Positions 8,159-16,558 of a stretch of 64,000 bases of DNA are shown piece by piece. This stretch comes from Planobispora rosea. Lineage in GTDB: Bacteria; Actinomycetota; Actinomycetes; Streptosporangiales; Streptosporangiaceae. A model generated the notes under the pieces. The model did no database searches, was not told the DNA's origin, and worked only from the letters and a program-made list of their open reading frames with translations. The stretch covers positions 1 through 64,000 of the forward strand of contig NZ_BMQP01000023.1 of the NCBI RefSeq assembly GCF_014648175.1, written 5' to 3'. The position numbers and the translations under genes were made by a program. Numbering within the stretch: position 1 is the first letter of the stretch; each line of letters begins with the position of its first letter.

Positions 8159-9909
8159 TGCACATGCGTACCGCGAACCCGGACGGGGCCGGGATCCCCA
8201 GGCCGCTGATCCGCAGGAACGACTTCGGCTGCCTGGCCCCCCCTGCCCTGGGCCGCTGGACTCCCCGTCGCACCGTGAGCGTCGTGATCCCCGCCTACCG
8301 CTGCGAGGAGACCCTCCCGCTCACTCTCGCGAGCCTGGCCGGGCAGAGCTATCCCGGCCACCTGATGGAGGTCGTCGTCGTCGACGACAGCGAGGACGCC
8401 TCGCTCCGCCTGCCCGACCTGGTCCCGGAGAACACCCGGATCGTACGGCCCCGGCCCGGCGGCTGGGGCATCGCCAACGCCTTCCACACCGGGGTGACGG
8501 CCGCCGAGGGCGAGGTCGTGCACCGGATCGACTCGGACCTGGTGCTGGTCAGGGAGCACGTGGAGGCGCAGATGCGCTGGCACCACCTGGCGGACTATCT
8601 CGTGCTCCTGGGCCACCTGAGGTTCAACGAGTGGGACCCGGAGTGCCTGAGCGCCTCGGCGGTGTACGACGCCGTCGTCGCGGGGGCCGTGGACACGCTC
8701 TTCGACGGCGAGGGCACGCCCCAGTGGACCGAGGCGGTCTGGGACGGCACCGAGGACCTCCGCCGGGCCGGCCCGGACGTCTTCCGGCTCAACGTCGGCG
8801 CGACGGCGTCCCTGCCCCGGGAGCTGTACCTGCGTGCGGGCGGCATGGACACCGCGCTGTCGCGGGGGTCGGACACCGAGATCGGGTACCGGCTGGCGCA
8901 GGCGGGCGCGGTCTTCGTCGCCGACCGGGAGTCGCACTGCCGCCATCTCGGCAGCTCCACGGTGATGCGCCGTCAGGACGAGGTCCAGCGCTACACCAGG
9001 CCGTTCATGGCCGAGCGGATCCCCCACCGCCAGTACCGGTCGCCGAAAGGCCCCGGCCGCCAGTACCTCGTGCCCCGGGTGGAGGCGGTGATCACGGCGG
9101 ACGGGCACACGCTGGAGGATGTGCGGGCCACGGTCAACGCCCTGCTGGCGAGCTGGATGTCCGATCTGTCGGTGACGCTCGTCGGCCCCTGGGGCCGGCT
9201 CACCGACGAGCGCCGCTCCCCGCTGGACGACCCGCTGCTGGACCTGCGCCTGATCCGGGAGACGTTCCGGGGGGAGAGCCGTGTCCGCTTCGTCGAGGAG
9301 GCCGCCGAGACGGCCTTCCCGTCGCCGTTCCGGTTCGAGTGCCCGGCCGGATGGGCGCCCGAGCCGGAGACGCTGGGCTGGCTGGTCGCATTCATCGACG
9401 AGCAGGTGCTCGGGCTGGTCTCCCTGGTCCTGGACGAGCGCAAGGAACTGGTGGTGGCCCGGCTGGAGCGGACCGCGGTCCTGTCCCGCGCGCGGTCGCT
9501 CGCCGAGCCGGACGAGAGCCTGGACGAGATCGTCCACCGGATCTCCGGTGTGGTCTGGGAGGACGGCCGCAGGTGGGGGATCCTGCCCGCCGGAACCGCG
9601 GGCGCCGCGGCCGGGATCGGGCCGGCGGTCCAGACGGAGCAGTGGCGCAGGCGGGCCGAGAAGTGGGAGCGGCGCGCGCGCATGTGGAAACAGCGGGCGC
9701 TCGGCCGGCGGATGGGGCAGCTCGACGGGATACCCGTGCGGCGGCTGCGCCGGGCCGTCGGCAAGGGACTGCGGCTGGTCGGGGTGGCCCGCGTTCCCGG
9801 GGTGGCCCGCGTTCCCGGAGCGGCCCGCGTCCCCGGAGCGGCCCGCGCCATCGGGGCGGCCGAACAGCCCCGGGCGGCCGCGGGCCGCCGGCAGCGGTCC
9901 GGGCGGTGA
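8158..9909 (+). CDS. GT2 glycosyltransferase
   Basis: The 583-residue protein has an N-terminal GT-A domain: TVSVVIPAYRCEETLP (about residue 40), VVVVDDSED, and a DSD metal site in HRIDSDLVL (about residue 125). A second half of unknown function with no clear motif follows. The acceptor is not predictable. The start overlaps the upstream stop by one base (TGATG); an ATG two codons further in is possible. The C-terminus ends in a basic tail with four six-residue repeats. It lies in a run of co-translated transferase genes that continues into the GT2/CDP-glycerol transferase fusion, so it probably adds one sugar of the same polymer. Confidence 0.82.
   Translation: MHMRTANPDGAGIPRPLIRRNDFGCLAPPALGRWTPRRTVSVVIPAYRCEETLPLTLASLAGQSYPGHLMEVVVVDDSEDASLRLPDLVPENTRIVRPRPGGWGIANAFHTGVTAAEGEVVHRIDSDLVLVREHVEAQMRWHHLADYLVLLGHLRFNEWDPECLSASAVYDAVVAGAVDTLFDGEGTPQWTEAVWDGTEDLRRAGPDVFRLNVGATASLPRELYLRAGGMDTALSRGSDTEIGYRLAQAGAVFVADRESHCRHLGSSTVMRRQDEVQRYTRPFMAERIPHRQYRSPKGPGRQYLVPRVEAVITADGHTLEDVRATVNALLASWMSDLSVTLVGPWGRLTDERRSPLDDPLLDLRLIRETFRGESRVRFVEEAAETAFPSPFRFECPAGWAPEPETLGWLVAFIDEQVLGLVSLVLDERKELVVARLERTAVLSRARSLAEPDESLDEIVHRISGVVWEDGRRWGILPAGTAGAAAGIGPAVQTEQWRRRAEKWERRARMWKQRALGRRMGQLDGIPVRRLRRAVGKGLRLVGVARVPGVARVPGAARVPGAARAIGAAEQPRAAAGRRQRSGR
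9781..9852. repeat. In-frame 18-nt minisatellite, four copies
   Basis: Four contiguous 18-base units, the first two identical (GGGGTGGCCCGCGTTCCC), encode the repeated hexapeptide G-[VA]-A-R-V-P near the C-terminus of the GT2 protein. The repeat keeps frame and gives a basic, Pro-containing tail, perhaps a flexible or membrane-contacting tether. Confidence 0.85.
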
Positions 9910-9911
9910 CC

Positions 9912-12900
9912 ATGCCGCTGATCAGCGTCATCGTGCCCATCTACAACGTCGAGCCGTACCTGACGGCGTGCCTGGAGTCCCTCGCGGCCCAGACCTGGCG
10001 CGACGTCGAGGTCGTCATGGTCGACGACGGCTCGCCCGACGCGAGCGCCGAGATCGCCCAGAGGTACGCGGCGGACGATCCCCGGTTCCTGCTCCTGCGC
10101 CAGCCCAACCGCGGTCTCGGCGCGGCGCGCAACGCCGGGCTGCGGCGGGCCGGCGGAGAGTTCGTCGCCTTCCTCGACAGTGACGACATGCTGCCCCTGC
10201 ACGCGCTGGAGACCATGGCGGACAGCCTCCTGCAGACCGGTTCCGACCTGGTGGCCGGGAACGTGCACCGGTTCGGCGGGCGGGGGGTGCGGCAGTCGCC
10301 GATGCACCGGGAGGTCTGCGCCCGCCCGGTCCGGCGGACCCACATCACCGAACACGAGGTCCTGCTCCGGGACCGGCTGGTCACCAACAAGCTCTGGCGG
10401 CGCTCGTTCTGGGACGAGCACGCGATGAGCTTCCCCGAGGGCGTGCTGTACGAGGACATCGCGGTCGCCCTTCCGGGGCACTACCGGGCGAAGTCGGTGG
10501 ACGTGCTGTCCACCTCCGTCTACCTGTGGCGGGAACGGGAGGGCGAGCAGCTCTCGATCACCCAGGACCGCGCGCGGGTCGACGGGGTCGAGGACCGCCT
10601 CACCGCCGTACGGTCGGTGCGCTCCTTCCTGCTGGCGGAGGGCTTGGCCCGGCACGTCCCCGACTGGGACCGTACCGTCCTGGAACACGACCTCCCCGTC
10701 TTCTTCCCGGCGCTCCAGCACGGCGACGACGCCTTCCGGCGGCGGTTCGCGGAGCTGGCGGCGGAGTATCTCGACGGGGTCGAGCCGGGTGTCCTCGCCT
10801 CCCTCTCCGCCCCCCGCCGGGTGCTGTGGCACCTGCTCCGGCACGGCCGGCTCGCCGAGGCGCTCGACCACCTCGCCTGGGAGCGGACCACGGAGCCGCA
10901 GGCCGTACGCCGGGGAGCCCGCTACCACCTCGACACGCCGGTGCGCGAGCTGCCCGCGGAGGTGACGCGCCTGCGCGGCGACCTCACCCTGCGGCAGCAG
11001 GTGGACGAGGTGTACTGGGAGGACGGCCGCCTGGTGGTGGAGGGACGGGCGACGCTCCGCTACCTGCGCCCGACCCAGCGGGTGCACCAGCAGGTGTTCG
11101 CCTCGCTGGTGCAGTCGGGCACCGGGCGGCAGGTCCGCCTCCCGGTCACGGCCGTGCACGTGGGATCGATCGGCTCCTCCCGCGCCAGCCGGAGGCGGCG
11201 CGACTGGGGCGGCTTCCGTCTCGTCATCGACCCGGCCAAGCTCGCCGACGGGCGGACCGCCACCTGGCACGTCGAACTGATGGTGCTCCACCGGGGCATG
11301 GTGCGGCGTGAGCGCCTGCGCGCGGGCGGCGCCGAGACGGTCCGCGAGGTACGGCCGGGCATGAAACTGGTCCTGGAGAAGGGGGAGGGGGACTTCACCC
11401 TCCGGATCGAGCCGGAGCGGTTCCGGCTCACCGGCCGGACGGTGGACGGCGACCGGCTCCGGCTGACCGGGCGCGCCCTGACCGGCATGACCGATCCCGT
11501 CCTCCACCTGGTCCGCGAGCCGGGCGGATCGGTCCTGAGCCATCCGCTCCGCCACGGCGGACCCGCAGGGGACGGCGTCTTCCAGGCCGAGATCGACCTG
11601 CGGGACGTGCTGCCCGGACGGGTGCCGCGGCTCGGCCCCGCCGGACCGGAGGCGCGGACTCTGGACACGAGGGTGGAGTGGCGGCTCCGGGTCGTCGACG
11701 GGGAGACCTCGTCGCCGATCGCCGACGGCCTTCCCGCGACCCGGCACGTGGCGGGTGACCGGGAGATCGTCGTCACCGCCTCGCCGAGGGGCGAGTCCGT
11801 GCTGCGGGTGCAGCCCCCGGCGGCCGCCCTGGAACGGGCCGAGTGGTCCGCGGGCGCGCGGCTGCTGCTCACCGGCGGGATCACGGGCGGATGCTCCGGT
11901 TTCGGAGGGGCGCCGTCCCATCTCGTCGCCTCCCGCACCGACCACCACGACGAGCGGTTGTTCCCGGTCCGCTGCGACGGCGGCCGTTTCGAGGCGGCCG
12001 TCACCCCCGGCGCGGTCCGATCCCTGGCCGGGACGCTCCCGCTGCCTCCGGGGACCTACCGGCTGGCGCTGCGGACCCCGGGCCGTGACCTTCCCCTGGA
12101 GGCGGCCGGCGGCGCCGTACCCGGCGGGATCTCCGGGGCCTTCGGGGCCTTCGCGCTGGAGGCGGACGAGACCGGGAACGTCGTGCTCACGGTGGAGGGC
12201 GATCTGACCGAGGAGGAGCGCGGCGCCCAGAACCAGCGCGTGCTGCGGACGGAGCGCTATCCCGCCTGGCGGCGGGAGCCGCTCCGGCAGGCCGTGCTGT
12301 TCGACAGCTACGACGGCAGGCGGTTCTCCGACAACCCGAAGGCGATCTACGAGGAGCTGCGGCGCAGGGGATCCGCCCTGGACTTCCTCTGGATCGTCCG
12401 CGACGGCCAGGTGGAACCGCCCGGGGACGTCACCCCGGTCCGGTTGAACGGCACGGAGTACTACCAGGCGCTCGCCCGCTGCCGGTACGTCGTCACCAAC
12501 ACGCACCTGCCGGTGTGGTTCGAGCGCAGGGACGGGCAGACGGTCCTGCAGACCTGGCACGGGTCCGCGGTGCGGCGCGTGGGGTTCGACGTGGAGCGGC
12601 CGCCGTTCGAGGCCGCCGAGTACGGCGAGCGGCTGGCCCGGAGGGTCGCGCAGTGGGACTACCTGGTCTCACCCGGCCCGTGGGGCACGGAGGTGCTGAG
12701 GAAGGCATTCCGGTTCGACGGGACGGTGCTGGAGACCGGCTGCCCGCGCAACGACGTGTTGTCGCGCCCCGACCGGGAGGAGACGGCCGAGCGGGTCAGG
12801 CGGCGGCTCGGCCTGCCGCCGGGGAGAGGGCCGGACGGGAGGCCGGGGAAGAAGGTGATCCTGTACGTCCCGACCCGGCGTGAGGACAGGCTCGACGGCA

Positions 12901-13382
12901 GGGGGCGTCCCCGGTTCGACTTCCGGCTGGACGTGGACCGGATGCGCGCCGCGCTCGGCCCCGGCCACGTGCTGCTGGTCCGCAGGCACCCCGACGTCGT
13001 CGGTGGGACGTTCCGGGCCGACGGGGAGTTCGTCATCGACGTGTCGGCCTACCCGGACGTCCAGGAGCTGTATCTGGTCGCCGACGTCCTGGTCACCGAC
13101 TACTCCTCGGCCATGGCCGACTTCGCGGTGACCGGCCGCCCCATCCTCCTGTACGCCTACGACCTGGAGCGTTTCCAGGCCACGGCGGGAGGGCTCTACG
13201 TCGGTCTCGACGAGCTGCCGGGGCCGCTGCTGAGGAGCACGGAGGAGGTCGTCGCCGCGCTCCGGTCACCGGGCGGGATCGCCGCGGAGTACGCCGAGCG
13301 CTACGCCGCCTTCGTGGCCAGGCACCGCCCGCTCGACGACGGCGGCGCCGCGGCGAGGGTCGTGGACCGCGTCTTCACCTGA
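9912..13382 (+). CDS. GT2 / CDP-glycerol glycerophosphotransferase fusion (teichoic-acid-type polymerase)
   Basis: The 1156-residue protein has an N-terminal GT2 domain (PLISVIVPIYNVEPYL at residue 2, VMVDDGSPDAS, FLDSDD near residue 92). A long middle part of mostly beta character follows, then a C-terminal domain of the CDP-glycerol:poly(glycerophosphate) glycerophosphotransferase family (about 790-1150). That domain shows NPKAIYEELRRRG, LQTWHGSAVRRVGFD and VTDYSSAMADFAVTGRP. Relatives polymerise or prime polyol-phosphate chains such as teichoic acids at the inner membrane face. ATG 9912 is 2 bases after the previous stop; a GTG at 9906 is an alternative. A strong terminator follows, closing the transferase operon. 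Confidence 0.9.
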   Translation: MPLISVIVPIYNVEPYLTACLESLAAQTWRDVEVVMVDDGSPDASAEIAQRYAADDPRFLLLRQPNRGLGAARNAGLRRAGGEFVAFLDSDDMLPLHALETMADSLLQTGSDLVAGNVHRFGGRGVRQSPMHREVCARPVRRTHITEHEVLLRDRLVTNKLWRRSFWDEHAMSFPEGVLYEDIAVALPGHYRAKSVDVLSTSVYLWREREGEQLSITQDRARVDGVEDRLTAVRSVRSFLLAEGLARHVPDWDRTVLEHDLPVFFPALQHGDDAFRRRFAELAAEYLDGVEPGVLASLSAPRRVLWHLLRHGRLAEALDHLAWERTTEPQAVRRGARYHLDTPVRELPAEVTRLRGDLTLRQQVDEVYWEDGRLVVEGRATLRYLRPTQRVHQQVFASLVQSGTGRQVRLPVTAVHVGSIGSSRASRRRRDWGGFRLVIDPAKLADGRTATWHVELMVLHRGMVRRERLRAGGAETVREVRPGMKLVLEKGEGDFTLRIEPERFRLTGRTVDGDRLRLTGRALTGMTDPVLHLVREPGGSVLSHPLRHGGPAGDGVFQAEIDLRDVLPGRVPRLGPAGPEARTLDTRVEWRLRVVDGETSSPIADGLPATRHVAGDREIVVTASPRGESVLRVQPPAAALERAEWSAGARLLLTGGITGGCSGFGGAPSHLVASRTDHHDERLFPVRCDGGRFEAAVTPGAVRSLAGTLPLPPGTYRLALRTPGRDLPLEAAGGAVPGGISGAFGAFALEADETGNVVLTVEGDLTEEERGAQNQRVLRTERYPAWRREPLRQAVLFDSYDGRRFSDNPKAIYEELRRRGSALDFLWIVRDGQVEPPGDVTPVRLNGTEYYQALARCRYVVTNTHLPVWFERRDGQTVLQTWHGSAVRRVGFDVERPPFEAAEYGERLARRVAQWDYLVSPGPWGTEVLRKAFRFDGTVLETGCPRNDVLSRPDREETAERVRRRLGLPPGRGPDGRPGKKVILYVPTRREDRLDGRGRPRFDFRLDVDRMRAALGPGHVLLVRRHPDVVGGTFRADGEFVIDVSAYPDVQELYLVADVLVTDYSSAMADFAVTGRPILLYAYDLERFQATAGGLYVGLDELPGPLLRSTEEVVAALRSPGGIAAEYAERYAAFVARHRPLDDGGAAARVVDRVFT

Positions 13383-13398
13383 CCCCGCACCCCCGCAA

Positions 13399-13433
13399 CC
13401 GCCCCGGCGTGTCCCCACGCCGGGGCGGTTTTT
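13399..13433 (+). terminator. Intrinsic terminator with U-tract
   Basis: A perfect 13-bp stem (13399-13411 with 13416-13428, CCGCCCCGGCGTG), a 4-base TCCC loop and five Ts (13429-13433) lie 16 bases after the stop of the fusion transferase. It is the only hairpin in this window followed by a proper T-run, so it probably ends the upstream glycosyltransferase operon firmly. Confidence 0.92.
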
Positions 13434-13608
13434 CCTATGGGGACGGCTATGCGGAAGGACTCCGCGCCGTGCCGGAGGCAACGCCCAACGGGCGGAGGGG
13501 TCATGAGATCCCCCGGCCGGGAGCGGCACTGCCTGGGGAGGGTCAAGAAGTGGCATGGAGACCCTCCGAGAGTTACAGAGCGTCATTGCGGCGACCCCCG
13601 GCGTCGCC

Positions 13609-14517
13609 ATGCTGGCAGCTATGAGCGCCTATTCCCTGGACGACATCCGTGCCACGTGCAAGCGCAAAGACTCCTGGTGGACGGTTTTCCTGGTCGATCC
13701 GGTCGCGTGCCGGCTCACGCTGCTCGTCGCCAACCACACCGCCGTCACACCCAACGGCCTCTCCCGCCTCTCGCTCGCCCTCGGGCTGGCGTCGGCGCTC
13801 TGGTTCGGGGCGGGACAGCTCGTGGCAGGAGCCGCGCTGTTCTATCTGAGCTTCATGGTCGACTGCATGGACGGGAAGATCGCCCGGCTCAAGGGCACCG
13901 GGACGGTGTTCGGTCTCTGGGTCGACTACGTGGGCGACCGGGTCCGGGTGGTCTGCTGCGCGTCCGGGCTGGCGTTCGGGCAGTACCTGGCGACCGGTGA
14001 TCTCACCTATGTCCTGCTCGGTACGGGGGTCGCGGTGCTGGACCTGTTCCGCTACGTGAACGCGCCGCAGATGAAGCGGGTCCGTGACGCGGTCCGGGAG
14101 AGCTGGGAGGCGCGGAGTCCCGCGGCGGCGGAGGGCACGCCGGGGCCGCAGGAGGTCTCCGTCACGCGGGCGGAGATCGACGCGGTGCTGGACGAGGCCG
14201 CCGCGCTGATCGACACGCCCGCCGCGCCCCGGCCCGGAGGCGTCCGGGGAGTGCTGGGGATGTACCGCCTGGCCGGTCCCTTCCTCGCCCGCTACCGGAT
14301 CCGCACCCACCTGATGAGCGGCATCGAGTTCCACGCCGCGGTGTTCGTGGCGGCCCCGCTGCTGGGGGCCTGGGCGCTGGTGCCCGTGGCGACCGGGGCG
14401 GGCGCGCTGCTCCTGCTGAACGAGACCTACCTGGTCTACCGGCTGTGGCGGTTCACCCGGATGCCGGTGCCCGCCGCCCCGGCCTCCCGGCGCGACCCGC
14501 AGCGTGTGCTCGTCTGA
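13609..14517 (+). CDS. CDP-alcohol phosphotransferase family protein, copy 1
   Basis: The 302-residue integral membrane protein carries the complete CDP-alcohol phosphotransferase signature D88-G-x2-A-R-x8-G102-x3-D106-x3-D110 (DCMDGKIARLKG then VDYVGD). Such enzymes replace CMP on a CDP-alcohol with an acceptor hydroxyl, making phospholipids or phosphodiester-linked head groups. It is longer than the usual roughly 200 residues because a charged insert of about 80-100 residues (EIDAVLDEAAALID) separates the helices. An ATG at 13555 would add 18 residues, but the aligned position in copy 2 has an in-frame TAG, so the shared ATG is preferred; no strong ribosome site is seen. The substrate is unknown. 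Confidence 0.85.
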   Translation: MLAAMSAYSLDDIRATCKRKDSWWTVFLVDPVACRLTLLVANHTAVTPNGLSRLSLALGLASALWFGAGQLVAGAALFYLSFMVDCMDGKIARLKGTGTVFGLWVDYVGDRVRVVCCASGLAFGQYLATGDLTYVLLGTGVAVLDLFRYVNAPQMKRVRDAVRESWEARSPAAAEGTPGPQEVSVTRAEIDAVLDEAAALIDTPAAPRPGGVRGVLGMYRLAGPFLARYRIRTHLMSGIEFHAAVFVAAPLLGAWALVPVATGAGALLLLNETYLVYRLWRFTRMPVPAAPASRRDPQRVLV

Positions 14518-14607
14518 GGTGAGCCGTACGGCCCGGGTTGGTCAAGAACTGGCATGGAGACCGTCCGTTAGTTACAGAGAGTCATTGCTCGAACCCCTGA
14601 GGTGGCC

Positions 14608-15519
14608 ATGCTGACATACATGAGGGCCTACTCCATGGACGACGTCCACGCGGTGAGGAAGCCCAGGGATTCCTGGTGGACGGTTTTCCTGGTCGATCCG
14701 GTCGCGTGCCGGCTCACGCTGCTCGTCGCCGGCCGCACCGCCGTCACGCCCAACGGGCTGACCGGTGTGTCGATGGCCCTCGGCGTGGCGTCGGCGATCG
14801 CGTTCGCGATGGGACAGCTCGCGGCGGGGGCCGCGCTGTTCTATCTGAGCTTCACGGTCGACTGCACGGACGGGAAGATCGCCCGGCTCAAGGGCACGGG
14901 CACGCCGTTCGGTCTCTGGGTCGACTACATGGGCGACCGGGTCCGGGTGGTCTGCTGCGCGTCCGGGCTGGCGTCCGGGCAGTACCTGGCGACCGGCGAC
15001 GTCACCTATGTCCTGCTCGGCGCGGGGGTGACGGTGCTGGACCTGTTCCGCTACGTGAACGCGCCGCAGATGAAGCGGGTGCGCGAAGCGGTCAGGGAGA
15101 GCCGGGGCCGGCGGGGCCCGGCCGTGGGGGACCTTTCCCCGTACGGCCCGGCCGGGGAGGACCGCTCCCCGCACGACCCCGGTCCCGCCGAGGTCGCCGC
15201 GGTGCTGGACGAGGCCGCCGCGCTGATCCGGGAGGCCGCGGCGCAGCCGCACCCGGGTGCCCAGCGTGTGCTCCGGACCTACCGCAGGCTCGGCCGCTTC
15301 CTCGCCCGTCACCGGGTGCGCGCTCATCTGATGAGCGGCATCGAGTTCCACGCCGCGGTGTTCGTGGTGGCCCCGCTGCTGGGGGCCTGGGCGCTGGTGC
15401 CCGTGGCGACCGGGGCGGGCGCGCTGCTCCTGCTGAACGAGATCTTCCTGATCTACCTGCTGTGGCTGTCCACCCGGACGGCATCCACCTCGCCGATCCC
15501 GCAGCAACTACCTGTCTGA
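14608..15519 (+). CDS. CDP-alcohol phosphotransferase family protein, copy 2
   Basis: This 303-residue paralogue of the preceding gene has the same signature (DCTDGKIARLKG then VDYMGD) and all conserved acidic residues, so it should be active. Several stretches are almost identical to copy 1 at DNA level, notably the catalytic region and the last membrane helices, pointing to recent duplication or gene conversion. The insert is the most divergent part, with extra charged Pro/Gly-rich residues. GAGG lies 5-6 bases before ATG 14608; GTG 14602 is possible. The leader also resembles that of copy 1, but an in-frame TAG at codon 6 makes the upstream ATG at 14553 unusable. A sulfotransferase gene follows after 23 bases. 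Confidence 0.85.
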   Translation: MLTYMRAYSMDDVHAVRKPRDSWWTVFLVDPVACRLTLLVAGRTAVTPNGLTGVSMALGVASAIAFAMGQLAAGAALFYLSFTVDCTDGKIARLKGTGTPFGLWVDYMGDRVRVVCCASGLASGQYLATGDVTYVLLGAGVTVLDLFRYVNAPQMKRVREAVRESRGRRGPAVGDLSPYGPAGEDRSPHDPGPAEVAAVLDEAAALIREAAAQPHPGAQRVLRTYRRLGRFLARHRVRAHLMSGIEFHAAVFVVAPLLGAWALVPVATGAGALLLLNEIFLIYLLWLSTRTASTSPIPQQLPV

Positions 15520-15542
15520 CCGAGTTTCCACGGGGGTTCGTT

Positions 15543-16556
15543 GTGATCAAGTCCGACCGGCCGATCTTCGTCATCGGGTGCCCGCGCTCCGGCACCACCA
15601 TGCTGCAGCTGATGCTGCACTCCCACCCGCGCATCGGGGTACCGCCGGAGACGCGGTTCGTGGTGCCCGGCTACTACCGCCGGTTCGTCTTCGGCGACCT
15701 GCGCGAGGAGGTCAACCGGCGCAGGCTGGGCCAGTGGATCGTGACCGACAAGGACACCAAGTTCAAGGAGCTCAAGCTCGACGGGGACCGGTTCATCGAG
15801 GACGTCGTCGCCGGCCCGCCCACCCTGGGCTCCGCGATCGGCATCGCCTTCCGGTCGTACGCCGAGCAGTTCGGCAAGGCCCGCTGGGGTGACAAGCGGC
15901 CCAGCTACTACCACTACGTGGACATCCTTCTGCGGCTGTTCCCCGACGCGCAGTTCATCCACCTGATCAGGGACGGCCGCGACTGCGTGGCGTCGCTGAA
16001 GGAGATGCCCTGGTACACCAAGGACGTCTTCCACGCGGTGAACAACTGGGCCGAGGCGATCGACTTCGGCCGCCGCCACGCCAAGAACCTCCCGGCCGAC
16101 AGCTACTACGAGCTGCGCTATGAGGACCTGACCCGCGACCCCGAGACCGAGCTGCGCGGCCTCTGCGGCTTCCTCGGCGAGGAGTACGACCCGGCCATGA
16201 GCGAGCCGTGCCACGTCGCCCGCCAGGCGATCCCGCAGAACAGGGTGTGGCACCTCAACACGCACGGCGACGTGACCACCGCCCGGACCGGTTCCTGGAA
16301 GGCGCGGCTGGAGCCGTGGGAGGTGTCCCTCTGCGAGACCGTGCTGGCCGAGCGGCTGACCGCCAACGGCTATGAGCTGACCGGCGCGCCCAAGGCGGAC
16401 AAGGCGCACGTCACGGCGGTGTCCAAGGTCGAGGCCAAGCGACGTGCGGCCCGGCGGCGCAAGGACCTGCGGGACCGCATCAACCGGTTCCGCGAGCCGG
16501 GTCCGGTGGCCGCGCAGCTCACCACCCGCCAGCTGGGCGAACTGGCGAGGGTCTGA
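15543..16556 (+). CDS. PAPS-dependent sulfotransferase family protein, copy 1
   Basis: The 337-residue protein has the 5'-phosphosulfate loop FVIGCPRSGTTMLQL (residues 10-24) and the 3'-phosphate-binding segment HLIRDGRDCVASLKEMPWY (about residue 138), the two hallmarks of sulfotransferases using PAPS. It has no signal peptide, so it acts in the cytosol, presumably sulfating a sugar or lipid head group before export. The basic, Arg/Lys-rich C-terminal 60 residues look helical and may bind the membrane or an anionic polymer. GTG 15543 with GGGG about 7 bases upstream starts just before the first strand. It is followed after 2 bases by a close paralogue. Confidence 0.88.
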   Translation: MIKSDRPIFVIGCPRSGTTMLQLMLHSHPRIGVPPETRFVVPGYYRRFVFGDLREEVNRRRLGQWIVTDKDTKFKELKLDGDRFIEDVVAGPPTLGSAIGIAFRSYAEQFGKARWGDKRPSYYHYVDILLRLFPDAQFIHLIRDGRDCVASLKEMPWYTKDVFHAVNNWAEAIDFGRRHAKNLPADSYYELRYEDLTRDPETELRGLCGFLGEEYDPAMSEPCHVARQAIPQNRVWHLNTHGDVTTARTGSWKARLEPWEVSLCETVLAERLTANGYELTGAPKADKAHVTAVSKVEAKRRAARRRKDLRDRINRFREPGPVAAQLTTRQLGELARV

Positions 16557-16558
16557 CC

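Noticed and set aside
8136..9911. Plus-strand frame continuous with the fusion transferase from 8136
   Set aside because: The portion before 9912 overlaps the GT2 gene in another frame and has no motif; the fusion begins with its own GT2 signature at the ATG.
8991..12560. Antisense open frame of 1189 codons opposite the GT2 and fusion transferase genes
   Set aside because: It is an artefact of high-GC third positions; the composition is Arg/Gly/Asp/Val rich with no domain, while the plus strand has clear motifs in two genes.
14676..15542. Upstream frame of the first sulfotransferase overlapping the second CDP-alcohol phosphotransferase
   Set aside because: The codons are a shadow of the CDP-alcohol gene; a GTG with a ribosome site starts directly before the PAPS motif.
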